A stretch of DNA of 64,000 bases from DATFVA01 sp963800255 (GCA_963800255.1 CAWDAK010000008.1:62001-126000); one strand, 5' to 3'. Shown: positions 1 to 9,371, counted from the stretch's first letter. Made by a program: numbers and translations. The notes: a model not told the origin generated them from the sequence alone.

Positions 1-806
1 AGTTTCTTACTGTAACTTTTCAGTTCGTTATGCAGAACCTTATAATCTTTCTCGTAATTTTCGGAAGTAATATCGATAAGATAAACAAGAACTTTCGTTC
101 TTTCTATGTGGCGCAAAAACTTCAATCCAAGTCCTTTGCCTTCATGGGCACCTTCAATTATTCCGGGAATATCGGCTACAGTAAAGCTCATATAATCCTT
201 ATATTGAACAATACCGAGGTTGGGCTCAAGCGTAGTGAATGGGTAATCGGCTATTTTGGGACGGGCGGCTGAAATTGTGGAAATCAAGGTTGACTTACCA
301 GCATTAGGGAATCCTACCAGTCCCACATCAGCAATCAGCTTTAATTCAAGAATAACATTCCTTTCCTCACCGGGTTTCCCCGGTTCGGCATACCTTGGAG
401 CCTGATTGGTAGGAGTAGCAAAATTGCTGTTGCCTTTCCCTCCCCTGCCGCCTTTTACGGCAACAACACGGGCCCCATCTTTATCAAGATCAAACAGTAC
501 CTTCTCTGATTCCGCATCTTTAATAATAGTACCTACAGGAACTTTTATTATAACATCTTTCCCACTTTTACCGTCTTTCCGTGAGTTGCCTCCCGGTTCA
601 CCATTTTCAGCTTTATAATTTTTCTTATACCTGAAATCAAGAAGCGTAAACAAATTATGATGTGCCTCAATAATAATACTGCCGCCTTCTCCCCCGTTTC
701 CTCCGGACGGACCGCCTTTGGGTACATATTTCTCCCTGCGGAAAGTAACTGCTCCGTCACCGCCTTTTCCTGCACTGATACTTATTTCTGTAAAGTCAAT
801 AAACAT
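1..806 (-). CDS. obg: GTPase Obg/CgtA (3' end outside window)
   Basis: Ribosome-associated GTPase of the Obg family, involved in large-subunit assembly and stress responses. I translated it by hand on the minus strand from ATG 806 (MFIDFTEIS). Residues 1-157 form the glycine-rich Obg domain. The G1 P-loop GFPNAGKST is at residues 165-173 and the G3 motif DIPG follows, then an IEGAHEGKGLG stretch typical of Obg. About 268 residues are visible; the C-terminal part of the G domain and any tail run off the left edge. It starts only 3 bases after the stop of the upstream acidic-protein gene, so the two are probably co-transcribed. Confidence 0.95.
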   Translation of the reverse strand, partial: MFIDFTEISISAGKGGDGAVTFRREKYVPKGGPSGGNGGEGGSIIIEAHHNLFTLLDFRYKKNYKAENGEPGGNSRKDGKSGKDVIIKVPVGTIIKDAESEKVLFDLDKDGARVVAVKGGRGGKGNSNFATPTNQAPRYAEPGKPGEERNVILELKLIADVGLVGFPNAGKSTLISTISAARPKIADYPFTTLEPNLGIVQYKDYMSFTVADIPGIIEGAHEGKGLGLKFLRHIERTKVLVYLIDITSENYEKDYKVLHNELKSYSKK

Positions 807-809
807 TCA

Positions 810-2465
810 TTAGTCCTGGTTAAAGAAGTTGCTTACGGCATTTGTGAGAACAACGGCTTCCCTTGAGTAGGGACTCACCTTATATGAGAAGAATACGGCT
901 TTTAGTATTTCGGTAGCCTCATCGTAATTAACTGATTCCGAAATCTTTTCCATCGTATTTACAAAATCCTCCTCATCTTCATTAAATACTTTTGATACTA
1001 TCTTTTCCATATCTTTATCGGAAAGGAAACTCAATATATCATTATTTGTCCTGGTAGGTGCAGGAAACACAGATTCTTTTTCTTCTATGACTTCATCATC
1101 GTCAAAGGATAACTCCTCTTCTTCTATTATCAAATCTTCAGAACCAGATTCATCTTTCTCTTCCACAAGTTCAACTGCATCCTCTTCCTCATCCAGTTCT
1201 GTGAAGGTCAGATCATCTTCTGTTTTCATACTGTCGAGCTGTTCTTCAAGTTCCTCTAGCGATCTTAATTCTGTCTTATACCGTGAAAGAAAATCTTCGG
1301 GAGATTCACCACCAGGTCGCTCTTTTTCGTTTTCTTCCTCAGATATTTCCGAAAGAGACTCATTTATCTCATCCAGAACATAACCGGTTTTAGATTGAGA
1401 AGATTCCTCTTCAATTTTGCTTTCTTCGGGTGGGTTTAAATTTGAAGGCTCTTCCTGGATCACTTCTTCATCTTCTGCCACTTTTTCTTCGGCTGCTTCT
1501 ATATCCGTTTCGTCACCTTCTGACAGAGTTATATCTTCAACATGTTCTCCAGATCCCATTTCATTCAAGTAAGACTCTGTTTCATCTGTCTCCGCGTCAG
1601 CACTATGACGTTCTTTTGTTTCACCGCCATCAGCAATTTCATTTTCCTGCGGTACCTCCTCATCCTCTTCTTCCGCTGCTTTTTCTTCGTCAGCCGGGGG
1701 AGTTTTAACAGGTTCCTTCGAATACAGGATCTTCCTTATTTCCTCAATATCATATTTTCTCTTATCATCGGCAGGGATTGCCCGTCTTAGTTTAAAGAGA
1801 GCTTCCATCAGATCTTTTTCTTTAAGGAAAAGTTCCACGGTTTGAGTTTGTATGCGAGTCTTATTTATTCCCCCTTCATTGAAGAAATCCCCGATAGAAA
1901 CCAGGGCATTATCAATAAGATCGTTAGTATGTTTACTGAACATCTGTTTGTCGATTTTTCCCAGGATCACTGAGAATTCAGTTTCGTTGAGGGAAAGTAT
2001 TTTCCTTTTTGAAAAGTAGCCGAAGAACACATTCTTCACATAATCATAATAATAAAGGTAATTAAGCATCATCTTAATCTCATTTACGTTCTTTGTCTTA
2101 TCCTCATCAAAAATCAGCTTTCCAAGCGTCCAGTTTGGTCTTACAAGATAATTGATATTAAACGTCACTGCGTGAGTCACCAGTGTTCTTACATCTTCAA
2201 AAGCCAGGCGTTTGTTCTTCTTTATTTCCTCGCTGATAAGATTAAAATAATGTGAAATTTCGCCGCCGGAATAATCGAACGAGGAATTCTGCAGAAGCTT
2301 TTTGCGGTCCTCATAAATCAGATGGTCAAGGTGAGCGGATATATACAACAGGATTGCTGGATGTATTTCTGCCGAAGCAAGTCTTTCAAACGGGAAAAAT
2401 GACCCTAGTTTGTTAACACGGTTTAAAGTAAAATCGATAATGAACTTAATTTCTTTTTCGAACAT
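810..2465 (-). CDS. Acidic protein of unknown function upstream of obg
   Basis: A 551-residue protein I do not recognise. The N-terminal ~250 residues look like a globular helical domain rich in aromatic and basic residues. Residues ~257-470 are an extremely Glu/Asp-rich, low-complexity and probably disordered linker. The last ~75 residues (from about SFLSDKDMEKI) look folded again. There is no signal peptide or membrane segment, so it is probably cytoplasmic. It lies 3 bases upstream of obg, and this tight coupling hints at a role near ribosome assembly or cell-cycle control, but that is only inference. Many shadow frames on the other strand arise from the GAA/GAT-rich repeats and are not genes. 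Confidence 0.8.
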   Translation of the reverse strand: MFEKEIKFIIDFTLNRVNKLGSFFPFERLASAEIHPAILLYISAHLDHLIYEDRKKLLQNSSFDYSGGEISHYFNLISEEIKKNKRLAFEDVRTLVTHAVTFNINYLVRPNWTLGKLIFDEDKTKNVNEIKMMLNYLYYYDYVKNVFFGYFSKRKILSLNETEFSVILGKIDKQMFSKHTNDLIDNALVSIGDFFNEGGINKTRIQTQTVELFLKEKDLMEALFKLRRAIPADDKRKYDIEEIRKILYSKEPVKTPPADEEKAAEEEDEEVPQENEIADGGETKERHSADAETDETESYLNEMGSGEHVEDITLSEGDETDIEAAEEKVAEDEEVIQEEPSNLNPPEESKIEEESSQSKTGYVLDEINESLSEISEEENEKERPGGESPEDFLSRYKTELRSLEELEEQLDSMKTEDDLTFTELDEEEDAVELVEEKDESGSEDLIIEEEELSFDDDEVIEEKESVFPAPTRTNNDILSFLSDKDMEKIVSKVFNEDEEDFVNTMEKISESVNYDEATEILKAVFFSYKVSPYSREAVVLTNAVSNFFNQD

Positions 2466-2500
2466 TCTGCCCTACTCTCATTTATTTCCTTGCAGAAAAT

Positions 2501-2534
2501 AAAAAAAATCCCGATTAAATTGTTAACCGGGATT
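2501..2534 (-). terminator. Rho-independent terminator after the 88-residue gene
   Basis: On the minus strand, arms AATCCCG and CGGGATT (2528-2534 and 2507-2513) form a 7-bp stem followed by a run of eight T (plus-strand A run 2501-2508). It sits just after the stop of the gene ending at 2557, so it separates that gene from the acidic protein/obg pair. Confidence 0.75.
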
Positions 2535-2556
2535 ATTTAATACCATTTATTGTTTA

Positions 2557-2823
2557 TCAGCCGGGAGACCTCTTTGGTCTGACCAGGTTTTTCAGCGAAT
2601 CAGCACTAACAGGATGAACCACCCTGTTCTTTATGGTAAATTCATAATTAAGACTGGCGGTAAGACTATCTAACTGCTTAATTGAAACAATCTTATGCAT
2701 ATTGCCTTCCGATACGAAATCGATGTCAGGCCCTATTCTGCCTCTTGCTGTGCTGAAGAAAAGGACATAAATTATCACAGACAGAACAAAAATTAATAGT
2801 ATTACTCCAACAGCTTGTCTCAC
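2557..2823 (-). CDS. Small single-pass membrane protein, unknown function
   Basis: An 88-residue protein with one hydrophobic segment at about residues 5-27, followed by a short hydrophilic domain. The start is GTG 2823: an in-frame stop lies eight codons upstream and no ATG is available between them. It lies 44 bases downstream of sdhB on the same strand and ends at a clear terminator (2501-2534), so it may be the last gene of the sdh transcript. I recognise no family and there is no catalytic motif. Confidence 0.6.
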   Translation of the reverse strand: MRQAVGVILLIFVLSVIIYVLFFSTARGRIGPDIDFVSEGNMHKIVSIKQLDSLTASLNYEFTIKNRVVHPVSADSLKNLVRPKRSPG

Positions 2824-2867
2824 CGGTTCCGGGCCCTCATAAATTTAGTTACCAACCAAGGTGCGAA

Positions 2868-3629
2868 TTATTTTTCTTTTTTGCAAGAAGCCTTGTAATA
2901 TTCCCGCCTTAGCTGTGCTATAGTATCCATTGAAATTTGTTTAGGACACTCAGCAGAGCAGGCTTCAGTGTTTGTACAGGAGCCGAATCCTTCTATCTCC
3001 ATTTGTCTCACCATATCCAGCACTCTCTTCTCTCTTTCCGGATGTCCCTGCGGGAGCCGTGCAAAATGAGAGACCTTGGCAGCCACAAACAGCATTGCAG
3101 ATGCATTCTTGCAGGCAGCAACGCAGGCTCCGCAGCCAATACACTGAGCGGCATCGAAAGCAGCTTCCTGTTCATCCTTGGGAATGGGGATTGCATTCGC
3201 ATCCGGCGCTCCGCCGGTATTCACTGAAATAAAACCACCGGCCATTACAATCCTGTCAAATGATGATCTATCAACCACCAGGTCCTTAATAACCGGAAAA
3301 GCTTTTGCGCGCCATGGTTCTACAACTATAGTATCGCCGTCCTTAAATCTTCTCATATGAAGCTGGCAGGTAGCAATTCCTTCCTGGGGTCCGTGAGGTC
3401 TTCCATTTATAAACATAGAACAGCTTCCGCAAATTCCTTCACGGCAGTCATGATCAAAAGCAACCGGTTCCTCACCCTTCTTTACCAGGCTCTCGTTCAA
3501 AACATCCATCATTTCAAGGAAAGACATATCAGGAGAAATATCCTGAACTTCATAACTGGTTAATTTTCCTTTGGCATCGCGGTTTTTCTGACGCCATATT
3601 TTCAAGTGTAAATTCATTCCTTTTCCCAT
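2868..3629 (-). CDS. sdhB: Succinate dehydrogenase/fumarate reductase iron-sulfur subunit
   Basis: Passes electrons from the flavoprotein to the quinone site through three Fe-S clusters. The 253-residue sequence has the [2Fe-2S] ligands in CREGICGSC plus the downstream Cys in ATCQL, the [4Fe-4S] motif CIGCGACVAAC, and the third-cluster cysteines around GSCTNTEACSAECP. The wording of these motifs is that of the Bacteroidota-type enzyme. ATG 3629 is preceded by AAGGAG inside the end of sdhA, and the two genes overlap by one base. It is the last of sdhC-sdhA-sdhB. Confidence 0.95.
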   Translation of the reverse strand: MGKGMNLHLKIWRQKNRDAKGKLTSYEVQDISPDMSFLEMMDVLNESLVKKGEEPVAFDHDCREGICGSCSMFINGRPHGPQEGIATCQLHMRRFKDGDTIVVEPWRAKAFPVIKDLVVDRSSFDRIVMAGGFISVNTGGAPDANAIPIPKDEQEAAFDAAQCIGCGACVAACKNASAMLFVAAKVSHFARLPQGHPEREKRVLDMVRQMEIEGFGSCTNTEACSAECPKQISMDTIAQLRREYYKASCKKEK

Positions 3630-5542
3630 TATTTGTAACTCCTTTGAGAAGGTTGGACGAACTCAAAATTCAGTTCTTCTTTATGCAGTTCGGCTTTATT
3701 ATCAACACCCTTGAATTCCCAGGCGGCCACATAAGCGAAGTTAACATCATCTCTTTTAGCTTCATTCTCTTCCGTCTGATGTTCTTCTCTAAAATGTCCT
3801 CCGCAGGATTCCTCTCTATGAAGAGCATCTTCAGCCATAAGTTCACCAAGCTCGAGGAAATCAACAACGCGGCCTGCTTTTTCAAGCGACTGGTTCAGTT
3901 CTTCATTTTCGCCGGCTACAATTACATTATTCCAGAAATCAGCTCTTATCTCTTTTATCCTGGAAATTGCTTTCTTTAATCCTTCAGCATTACGCGACAT
4001 TCCAACGTAATCCCACATTACCTGCCCAAGTTCTCGGTGAAATTCATCTACAGTTTTGGTTCCTTTAATAGATAAGAGTTTGTTTATCTTATCCTTTATT
4101 TCCTTTTCAACTTTCTTGAACTCTTCGTGATCTGTAGTTAGTTTATCGGTCTTAAGCTGAGCAAGGTAATCACCTATTGTGTAAGGTATTACAAAATAGC
4201 CGTCAGCAAGACCCTGCATAAGTGCGCTCGCACCGAGGCGGTTGGCGCCGTGGTCTGAGAAGTTGCATTCGCCCAGAGCATAGAGTCCAGGAACTGAAGT
4301 CATAAGATTGTAATCAACCCAAAGCCCCCCCATTGTATAATGAACTGCAGGATAGATCCTCATTGGAACTTCATAAGGGTCTTCGGCGGTTATAAGTTTA
4401 TACATATCAAACAGGTTGCCGTATTTTTCAGCAATTTTATCTTTGCCCAAACGGTTGATGGCATCGGCAAAATCGAGGTAAACTGCATTTTGAGCAGGAC
4501 CAACACCTTTGCCTTCGTCAACCATTTCCTTGGCATTTCTTGAAGCCACATCTCTAGGCACAAGGTTCCCGAACGAAGGATATTTTCTTTCAAGGTAATA
4601 ATCTCTTTCAGCCTCGGGTATCTGCGAAGGGGCTCTCTTATCTTTGGGATCTTTTGGAACCCATACTCTACCATCGTTCCTTAAGCTTTCACTCATAAGA
4701 GTTAACTTCGACTGATAATGTCCCGTTACAGGAATACACGTCGGGTGAATCTGCGTGAAGCAGGGGTTTGCAAAGAAAGCGCCCTTCTTATATACCCTCC
4801 ATGCTGCGGTTACATTTGAACCTTTTGCATTGGTTGAAAGGTAATAAACGTTTCCATAGCCGCCTGTAGCAAGAACAACTGCATCAGCAGCATAAGACTC
4901 GATTTCCCCGGTAACCATGTTCCTGGTAACAATACCTCTTGCCTTACCGTCGATAATAACGACGTCCAGCATTTCGTGACGGGTATACATTTTAACCTTA
5001 CCAAGACCTACCTGCCGCATCAGCGCATTATAAGCACCAAGCAGAAGCTGCTGTCCCGTCTGACCTCTTGCATAGAAAGTACGTGATACCTGGGCTCCGC
5101 CAAATGAACGGTTGTCAAGGAGTCCTCCGTATTCACGTGCGAAAGGAACACCCTGAGCTACGCACTGATCGATGATATTAGCACTAAGTTCTGCAAGGCG
5201 GTAGACGTTACCTTCACGTGACCTGTAATCGCCGCCCTTTATCGTATCATAAAACAACCTGTAAACACTATCACCGTCATTTTGATAATTTTTTGAAGCA
5301 TTTATTCCGCCCTGTGCGGCGATACTGTGAGCCCTGCGGGCACTATCCTGAAAACAGAAAGCGTCAACATTATAACCAAGTTCAGCAAGAGAAGCAGCAG
5401 CTGAGCCGCCTGCAAGTCCTGTTCCCACAACAATAATATTATATTTTCTTTTATTAGCCGGGTTAACCAGTTTCATTTTGAACTTATGATCTGTCCATTT
5501 CTGATCTAATGGTCCGGCGGGTACTTTCGATTCTAATTTCAT
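3629..5542 (-). CDS. sdhA: Succinate dehydrogenase/fumarate reductase flavoprotein subunit
   Basis: Catalytic FAD subunit that interconverts succinate and fumarate. It has an N-terminal dinucleotide-binding motif VVGTGLAGGSAA, the FAD-linking histidine region HSIAAQGG, the substrate-site motif HPTCIPV, and the C-terminal HREESCGGHFREE motif. I place the start at ATG 5542 (MKLESKVPAG, 637 residues) because GGGAGG lies 9-15 bases upstream and it begins 1 base after the sdhC stop. A longer reading frame to 5593 would overlap sdhC by 50 bases. Length and motifs are those of Bacteroides/Wolinella-type enzymes, so the direction (oxidation or fumarate respiration) cannot be told from sequence. Confidence 0.95.
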   Translation of the reverse strand: MKLESKVPAGPLDQKWTDHKFKMKLVNPANKRKYNIIVVGTGLAGGSAAASLAELGYNVDAFCFQDSARRAHSIAAQGGINASKNYQNDGDSVYRLFYDTIKGGDYRSREGNVYRLAELSANIIDQCVAQGVPFAREYGGLLDNRSFGGAQVSRTFYARGQTGQQLLLGAYNALMRQVGLGKVKMYTRHEMLDVVIIDGKARGIVTRNMVTGEIESYAADAVVLATGGYGNVYYLSTNAKGSNVTAAWRVYKKGAFFANPCFTQIHPTCIPVTGHYQSKLTLMSESLRNDGRVWVPKDPKDKRAPSQIPEAERDYYLERKYPSFGNLVPRDVASRNAKEMVDEGKGVGPAQNAVYLDFADAINRLGKDKIAEKYGNLFDMYKLITAEDPYEVPMRIYPAVHYTMGGLWVDYNLMTSVPGLYALGECNFSDHGANRLGASALMQGLADGYFVIPYTIGDYLAQLKTDKLTTDHEEFKKVEKEIKDKINKLLSIKGTKTVDEFHRELGQVMWDYVGMSRNAEGLKKAISRIKEIRADFWNNVIVAGENEELNQSLEKAGRVVDFLELGELMAEDALHREESCGGHFREEHQTEENEAKRDDVNFAYVAAWEFKGVDNKAELHKEELNFEFVQPSQRSYK

Positions 5543-5543
5543 A

Positions 5544-6206
5544 TTATTTCCCTCCTCCCAGGATGAAGTAAAAAGGAATGAGTGCGAACCCAAGGCATAT
5601 CAGTATCGAGAAGATAGTGCCGAATCCTTTAATAATCGGGGTGTATTTATTATGTCTCAGTCCCAGTGTCTGGAACCCGCTTTGAAAAGCGTGCACGAGG
5701 TGAATAGCCAGAAGCACCATTGCCACGATATAGAATATTGACCACCAGGTGTTCTGAAATTTTAATATTGCACTTTCATACATTGACATTCCGAGTGAAC
5801 CGAACCTTGAGGGAATGAAGAAATCCATCAGGTGAATAACAAGGAATATTAGGACAACTATTCCGCTCTGGATCATAAACCTTGAATAGAATGAACTGTT
5901 AGCTGACGGATCTTTTGTTTTGTATTCAACGCCGCGGGCTGATTTGTTTATAAACCACAGCCTGATGCCATTTATGATATGGTAGATGAAAGCGATGAAT
6001 AAGACTATCTCTATGATCCTGACCGGGATATTGAGCGATGCGGCCATAAAATCCGCATAAGCCTCAAAAGCATCTCCTGTGCTTCTAAGCAGCAGAAGAT
6101 TAGCAATGAGGTGGATGATCAGGTAGATATATAAAAACAAGCCCGTAACAGCCATAATCAGCTTTTTCCCCAGGCTCGAATCGATAAACGAGGTGAACCA
6201 ACCCAT
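5544..6206 (-). CDS. sdhC: Succinate dehydrogenase/fumarate reductase cytochrome b subunit
   Basis: Membrane anchor, 220 residues, with about five hydrophobic segments. It belongs to the single-subunit di-heme cytochrome b558 type used with Bacteroidota-type SdhAB. Histidines suited to heme binding lie in the membrane segments (for example LIIHLIAN, FIYHIING, VIHLMDFF and AIHLVHAF). It is the first gene of the sdhCAB operon, with a candidate promoter about 70 bases upstream. Confidence 0.93.
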   Translation of the reverse strand: MGWFTSFIDSSLGKKLIMAVTGLFLYIYLIIHLIANLLLLRSTGDAFEAYADFMAASLNIPVRIIEIVLFIAFIYHIINGIRLWFINKSARGVEYKTKDPSANSSFYSRFMIQSGIVVLIFLVIHLMDFFIPSRFGSLGMSMYESAILKFQNTWWSIFYIVAMVLLAIHLVHAFQSGFQTLGLRHNKYTPIIKGFGTIFSILICLGFALIPFYFILGGGK

Positions 6207-6271
6207 TAAATTTCTCCTTTATAAAAACGATAACTTATTGGTAAGTCAGAACTGAATGTATTTTGTGGTAG

Positions 6272-6304
6272 CAAAATTATAAATACTACAATAAATAGTT
6301 TCAA
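6272..6304 (-). promoter_or_regulatory. Candidate promoter for sdhCAB
   Basis: On the minus strand the box TAATTTTG (plus 6272-6279) matches the Bacteroidota -7 consensus TAnnTTTG, with TTG (plus 6302-6304) 22 bases upstream. The spacing is slightly longer than the usual ~20. The predicted transcript would begin about 60 bases before the sdhC start. Confidence 0.4.
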
Positions 6305-6558
6305 TTGGCACGAGGAAAATCCCCGCACAGAAGTTTTACAAAATTATTTATATCGGGGAAGAAAAGCAATTTAGTCGAAGGGAATAAATTATATAAACCC
6401 GCACCTTACAAAAAGACAATCTGCCTGACACTTCGTAAGGCAGCTTTATCAAGCCCGATTTTTGTTCCAATGATTGTAGCAATGGCAGATTTAGTACTTT
6501 TCCTTGCAGTTACCTTATAAAGATATCAGCAATACCTTAAGAAGACGCCCGGGTGTAC
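6305..6558. other. Intergenic stretch, no supported gene
   Basis: Lies between the sdh promoter and the small membrane protein gene. A 71-codon open frame on the plus strand (6305-6520) has no recognisable family, no clear ribosome-binding site and unusual composition. I see no RNA gene or strong hairpin here. Confidence 0.5.
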
Positions 6559-6945
6559 TTATTTCCTGGTGAGATCTTTTTCTTCTGTTTCGATGTCAAT
6601 TCTTTCTTTTTTAATGTCGAGCCTGAGGTGGGCATAGATGCTCATATAGATATTCGCTACCCAAACTAATGAAAAGCCGGAAATTATGAAGCCCCGCCAA
6701 TCCGGAAACAGCATTCTGAATCCGGTGATAAACAAAAATATAATAACAACATAGTGGCTGAAACAGTACTCGCAGGTGAACAGGAAGAAAAACTTCCTTA
6801 CCGGAAGAGACTTTGAAGTTTTACTTTTTCTTACACAGAATTCATGAATTTCCCTGAAAACTTCTTCGTGGGTAACCGTCCACGCTATTGCAGCTACAGG
6901 CAGGGCAAGTATTATAAGCCAGATTATCTGAAGTCCGATGCTCAA
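6559..6945 (-). CDS. Small membrane protein with a CxxC motif, unknown function
   Basis: 128 residues. There is a hydrophobic segment at the N-terminus (residues ~4-22), a basic stretch, then the motif TCEYCFSHY followed by two more hydrophobic segments (~58-78 and ~85-105) and a charged tail. The CxxC next to a histidine at the membrane edge could bind metal or a cofactor, but this is inference. I do not recognise the family. It is divergent from the cobalamin-controlled btuB unit and otherwise isolated. Confidence 0.65.
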   Translation of the reverse strand: MSIGLQIIWLIILALPVAAIAWTVTHEEVFREIHEFCVRKSKTSKSLPVRKFFFLFTCEYCFSHYVVIIFLFITGFRMLFPDWRGFIISGFSLVWVANIYMSIYAHLRLDIKKERIDIETEEKDLTRK

Positions 6946-7056
6946 TTAAACCTCTTCGTTTTTTATAATATAGTTTTAATCGGTCCGCGGCTTTGTGATG
7001 GAAAATAGCATTACACAAAGAGAAAAGCGTTAGAAAATAAATTAAGCCGCCGTTTT

Positions 7057-7087
7057 TTGATTTATTGAAATTCTATATCTATATTCT
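7057..7087 (+). promoter_or_regulatory. Candidate promoter ahead of the cobalamin riboswitch
   Basis: TTG at 7057-7059, a 20-base spacer, and TATATTCT at 7080-7087, a partial match to TAnnTTTG. A transcript starting near 7094 would carry the whole riboswitch. The -7 box is imperfect. Confidence 0.3.
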
Positions 7088-7104
7088 ACACGTTCTTTCA
7101 AATG

Positions 7105-7219
7105 ATTACGGTGTCCCGGTTGGAACGGGAATTATAGGGAATCCGGTTAGAACCCGGAGCTGACGCGCAACTGTAAGGCGAAGCATTTGCTTAGCTTAAG
7201 CCAGGAAACCTGCCGTATG
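7105..7219 (+). ncRNA. Cobalamin (B12) riboswitch aptamer
   Basis: Contains the conserved core: GGGAATCCGGTTAGAACCCGG, then GCTGACGCGCAACTGTAA, and the B12 box GCCAGGAAACCTGCC at 7200-7214. A closing stem can be drawn between TACGG (7107-7111) and CCGTA (7213-7217). Downstream, CTTCGCGGG (about 7234-7242) can pair with CCCCACGAAG (about 7282-7291), enclosing a second stem ACGAAT/ATTCGT, just before the ribosome-binding site of the receptor gene. This is a likely expression platform. Adenosylcobalamin or another cobamide should switch off the BtuB-like gene. Confidence 0.93.
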
Positions 7220-7322
7220 AAAACTAAATCGACCTTCGCGGGTGAGGTTAGATTACGAATGACCAATCAATTCGTTTAATCCCCCACGAAGTTACTTGAT
7301 ATCTTTTTATAGGAGTAACTTC

Positions 7323-9275
7323 ATGTATTTACGGAAACTTTTTTTAGCAGGACTGGCGTCTGCCTTCCTCTGTTCTGCCGTCTATTCACAGAACAGCATA
7401 ATCAGGAAAGGCGATTCTACGGGGTTCTATAAAATGTCAGATGTGGTTGTAACTGCAACCAGGACAGAAACCCCTCTTATAGAACTGGCGAATTCAATAA
7501 CCATAATCGATTCAGCAGAAATAGTAAACTCGAAGAAGGACAATGTTCTTGATCTTCTGAGGGATGAATATGGTGTAAACGTAGTTCAGCAAGGGGGACC
7601 CGGCAAGCTTGCCAGCGTGTACCTGCGCGGCGGAGGATCGGAGCATACTCTTGTACTTCTTGACGGCATCGAAATGAACATGCCCGGCGATCCCGGAAAT
7701 ACCTATGACTTCTCAAATCTCCCTACTGACAATATTGAACGAATAGAGATTTTACGCGGACCTCAGAGCACCTTGTACGGATCAGATGCACTAGCTGGGG
7801 TGATAAATATTATTACGAAAACCGGGAAAGGTAGAACTAAATACTTCCTGTCAGCTGAAGGCGGCTCTTATAGTACATATAAATTTAATGGGGGTCTTAG
7901 CGGCGCCTATGATATTTTTAATTACCAGCTTAACCTGAACAGGATGAGAACCCTTGGTTTTTCTTCTGCAGCGGCGAGGTATGGAAATACCGAAAAGGAC
8001 GGTGCCTCAAATTTTACCGGCTCAGTTAAGGCAGGCCTAAACCTTAATAACGACTTTCAGCTGAACCTGTTTTACCAACATACCGGGGGTGATGCAGATT
8101 ATGATCAATGGGGAGGCCCACTTGGAGATGATCCGACGTATGTTTATAACCTGGATGAAAATATCTTCAGGATGGAAACCAGCTTCTCCGATTATAAAAA
8201 TACCTGGAACGGCAAAGCCGGTGTTTCTTATATCCGGAACGTAAGAAAATATAGTTTTGATTCTACTCTCTACAACCCTGCAGCTTCAAGAAGTATGTAT
8301 GACGGGAAGAAAATTAAATTCGATATACAGAACACGTTCAACTTCGCGAAGCCATTTTCTCTTACAATTGGAGCTGAACATGAGAGAGAAACGGCTTTAA
8401 GTAATTATTTTATCAATCAACAGTCGGGAAATTTTGTAAGCAACTTCCCTGCCCGGTCATCAACAACAAAAGGATTTTTTGCCGAAGAACAGAGTAATAT
8501 ATCCGACCGTTTATTTTTTAATCTCGGGGTCAGGTACGATAACCATGATAAGTTCGGCGACGCAGTTACATTCAGACTGGCACCCGCTGTGATGATTTGG
8601 GAAACAGGGACGAAGTTAAAAGCAACCTACGGCACCGGGTTTAAAGCCCCTTCCCTCTTCTATCTTTTTGATCCGGCTTTTGGCAACGAGAGTCTTCAGC
8701 CGGAAAAAAGCTCTGGCTGGGATGCAGGCATTGAACAGTACGCCTGGGATAACCGTATAACGGCCGGCATTACATACTTTAGCAATAAATTTGAAGACCT
8801 CTTCGGTTTTGATTCGAACTTCAAAACTATCAACATCAATCAGGCGGAAAGTTACGGCGTGGAATTTTTTGTTACTGCAAAACCTGCTGCATCAATTACG
8901 CTTAAGCTTAACTATACAAAAACAAAGACAAAAGATCTTAGCGTAAATTCGCCGGATAAAAATCTGCAGCTTCTAAGAAGACCTGAACATAAGGGAGTAT
9001 TCAGCGCCAACTACAGCTTCCTTGAAAAAGTTAACGTCCACTTTGATGCAGCCTATGTTGGAGAACGGGAAGATAAAATCTTTACTGCATCAGGTTCAGA
9101 AAGGGTGAAGCTTGGAAGCTACTTCCTTGTGAATGCGGCGGCTTCATATGACGCGTTTAGCTATTTGCAGCTTTTCGCAAAGATTAATAATATCGCGGAC
9201 GATTACTATGAAGAAGTATACGGATATGCATCTCCCGGACTATCAGTCTATGGAGGATTTAAAGTGAAATTATGA
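7323..9275 (+). CDS. btuB: TonB-dependent vitamin B12 receptor, BtuB-like
   Basis: Outer-membrane transporter for cobalamin, energised by TonB. About 650 residues: a signal peptide ending near VYSQ, a TonB-box-like segment (SDVVVTATRTE), the plug domain with LLDGIEMN and the IERIEILRGPQSTLYGSDALAGVINIIT-type plug motif region, then a beta-barrel ending in a C-terminal hydrophobic strand (KVKL). The start is ATG 7323 because AGGAGT lies 7 bases upstream; a frame extending to 7296 would place that site inside the gene. Assignment to B12 rests on the riboswitch immediately upstream as well as on plug similarity. Confidence 0.9.
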   Translation: MYLRKLFLAGLASAFLCSAVYSQNSIIRKGDSTGFYKMSDVVVTATRTETPLIELANSITIIDSAEIVNSKKDNVLDLLRDEYGVNVVQQGGPGKLASVYLRGGGSEHTLVLLDGIEMNMPGDPGNTYDFSNLPTDNIERIEILRGPQSTLYGSDALAGVINIITKTGKGRTKYFLSAEGGSYSTYKFNGGLSGAYDIFNYQLNLNRMRTLGFSSAAARYGNTEKDGASNFTGSVKAGLNLNNDFQLNLFYQHTGGDADYDQWGGPLGDDPTYVYNLDENIFRMETSFSDYKNTWNGKAGVSYIRNVRKYSFDSTLYNPAASRSMYDGKKIKFDIQNTFNFAKPFSLTIGAEHERETALSNYFINQQSGNFVSNFPARSSTTKGFFAEEQSNISDRLFFNLGVRYDNHDKFGDAVTFRLAPAVMIWETGTKLKATYGTGFKAPSLFYLFDPAFGNESLQPEKSSGWDAGIEQYAWDNRITAGITYFSNKFEDLFGFDSNFKTININQAESYGVEFFVTAKPAASITLKLNYTKTKTKDLSVNSPDKNLQLLRRPEHKGVFSANYSFLEKVNVHFDAAYVGEREDKIFTASGSERVKLGSYFLVNAAASYDAFSYLQLFAKINNIADDYYEEVYGYASPGLSVYGGFKVKL

Positions 9276-9313
9276 TAAAGATCAGGATTTTGAACTTCTG
9301 ATGCTTTATCTTT
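9274..9313 (+). terminator. Hairpin after btuB
   Basis: GATAAAG-ATCAG (9274-9285) pairs with CTGAT-G-CTTTATC (9298-9310), about 12 bp with one bulge, followed by a short T-rich tract. It may terminate or only attenuate transcription into the next gene. Confidence 0.5.
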
Positions 9314-9371
9314 AATGTTAATTAAATAAAGAATCTAACTTTTATAAAATTATTTCTGAAAGGAGAATTGA

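Noticed and set aside
1087..1790. Serine- and leucine-rich open frames on the plus strand
   Set aside because: They mirror the Glu/Asp-rich linker of the acidic protein on the minus strand, a codon-bias artefact.
6305..6520. 71-codon open frame on the plus strand upstream of sdhC
   Set aside because: No family similarity, no good ribosome-binding site and it lies over the candidate sdh promoter; likely a chance frame.
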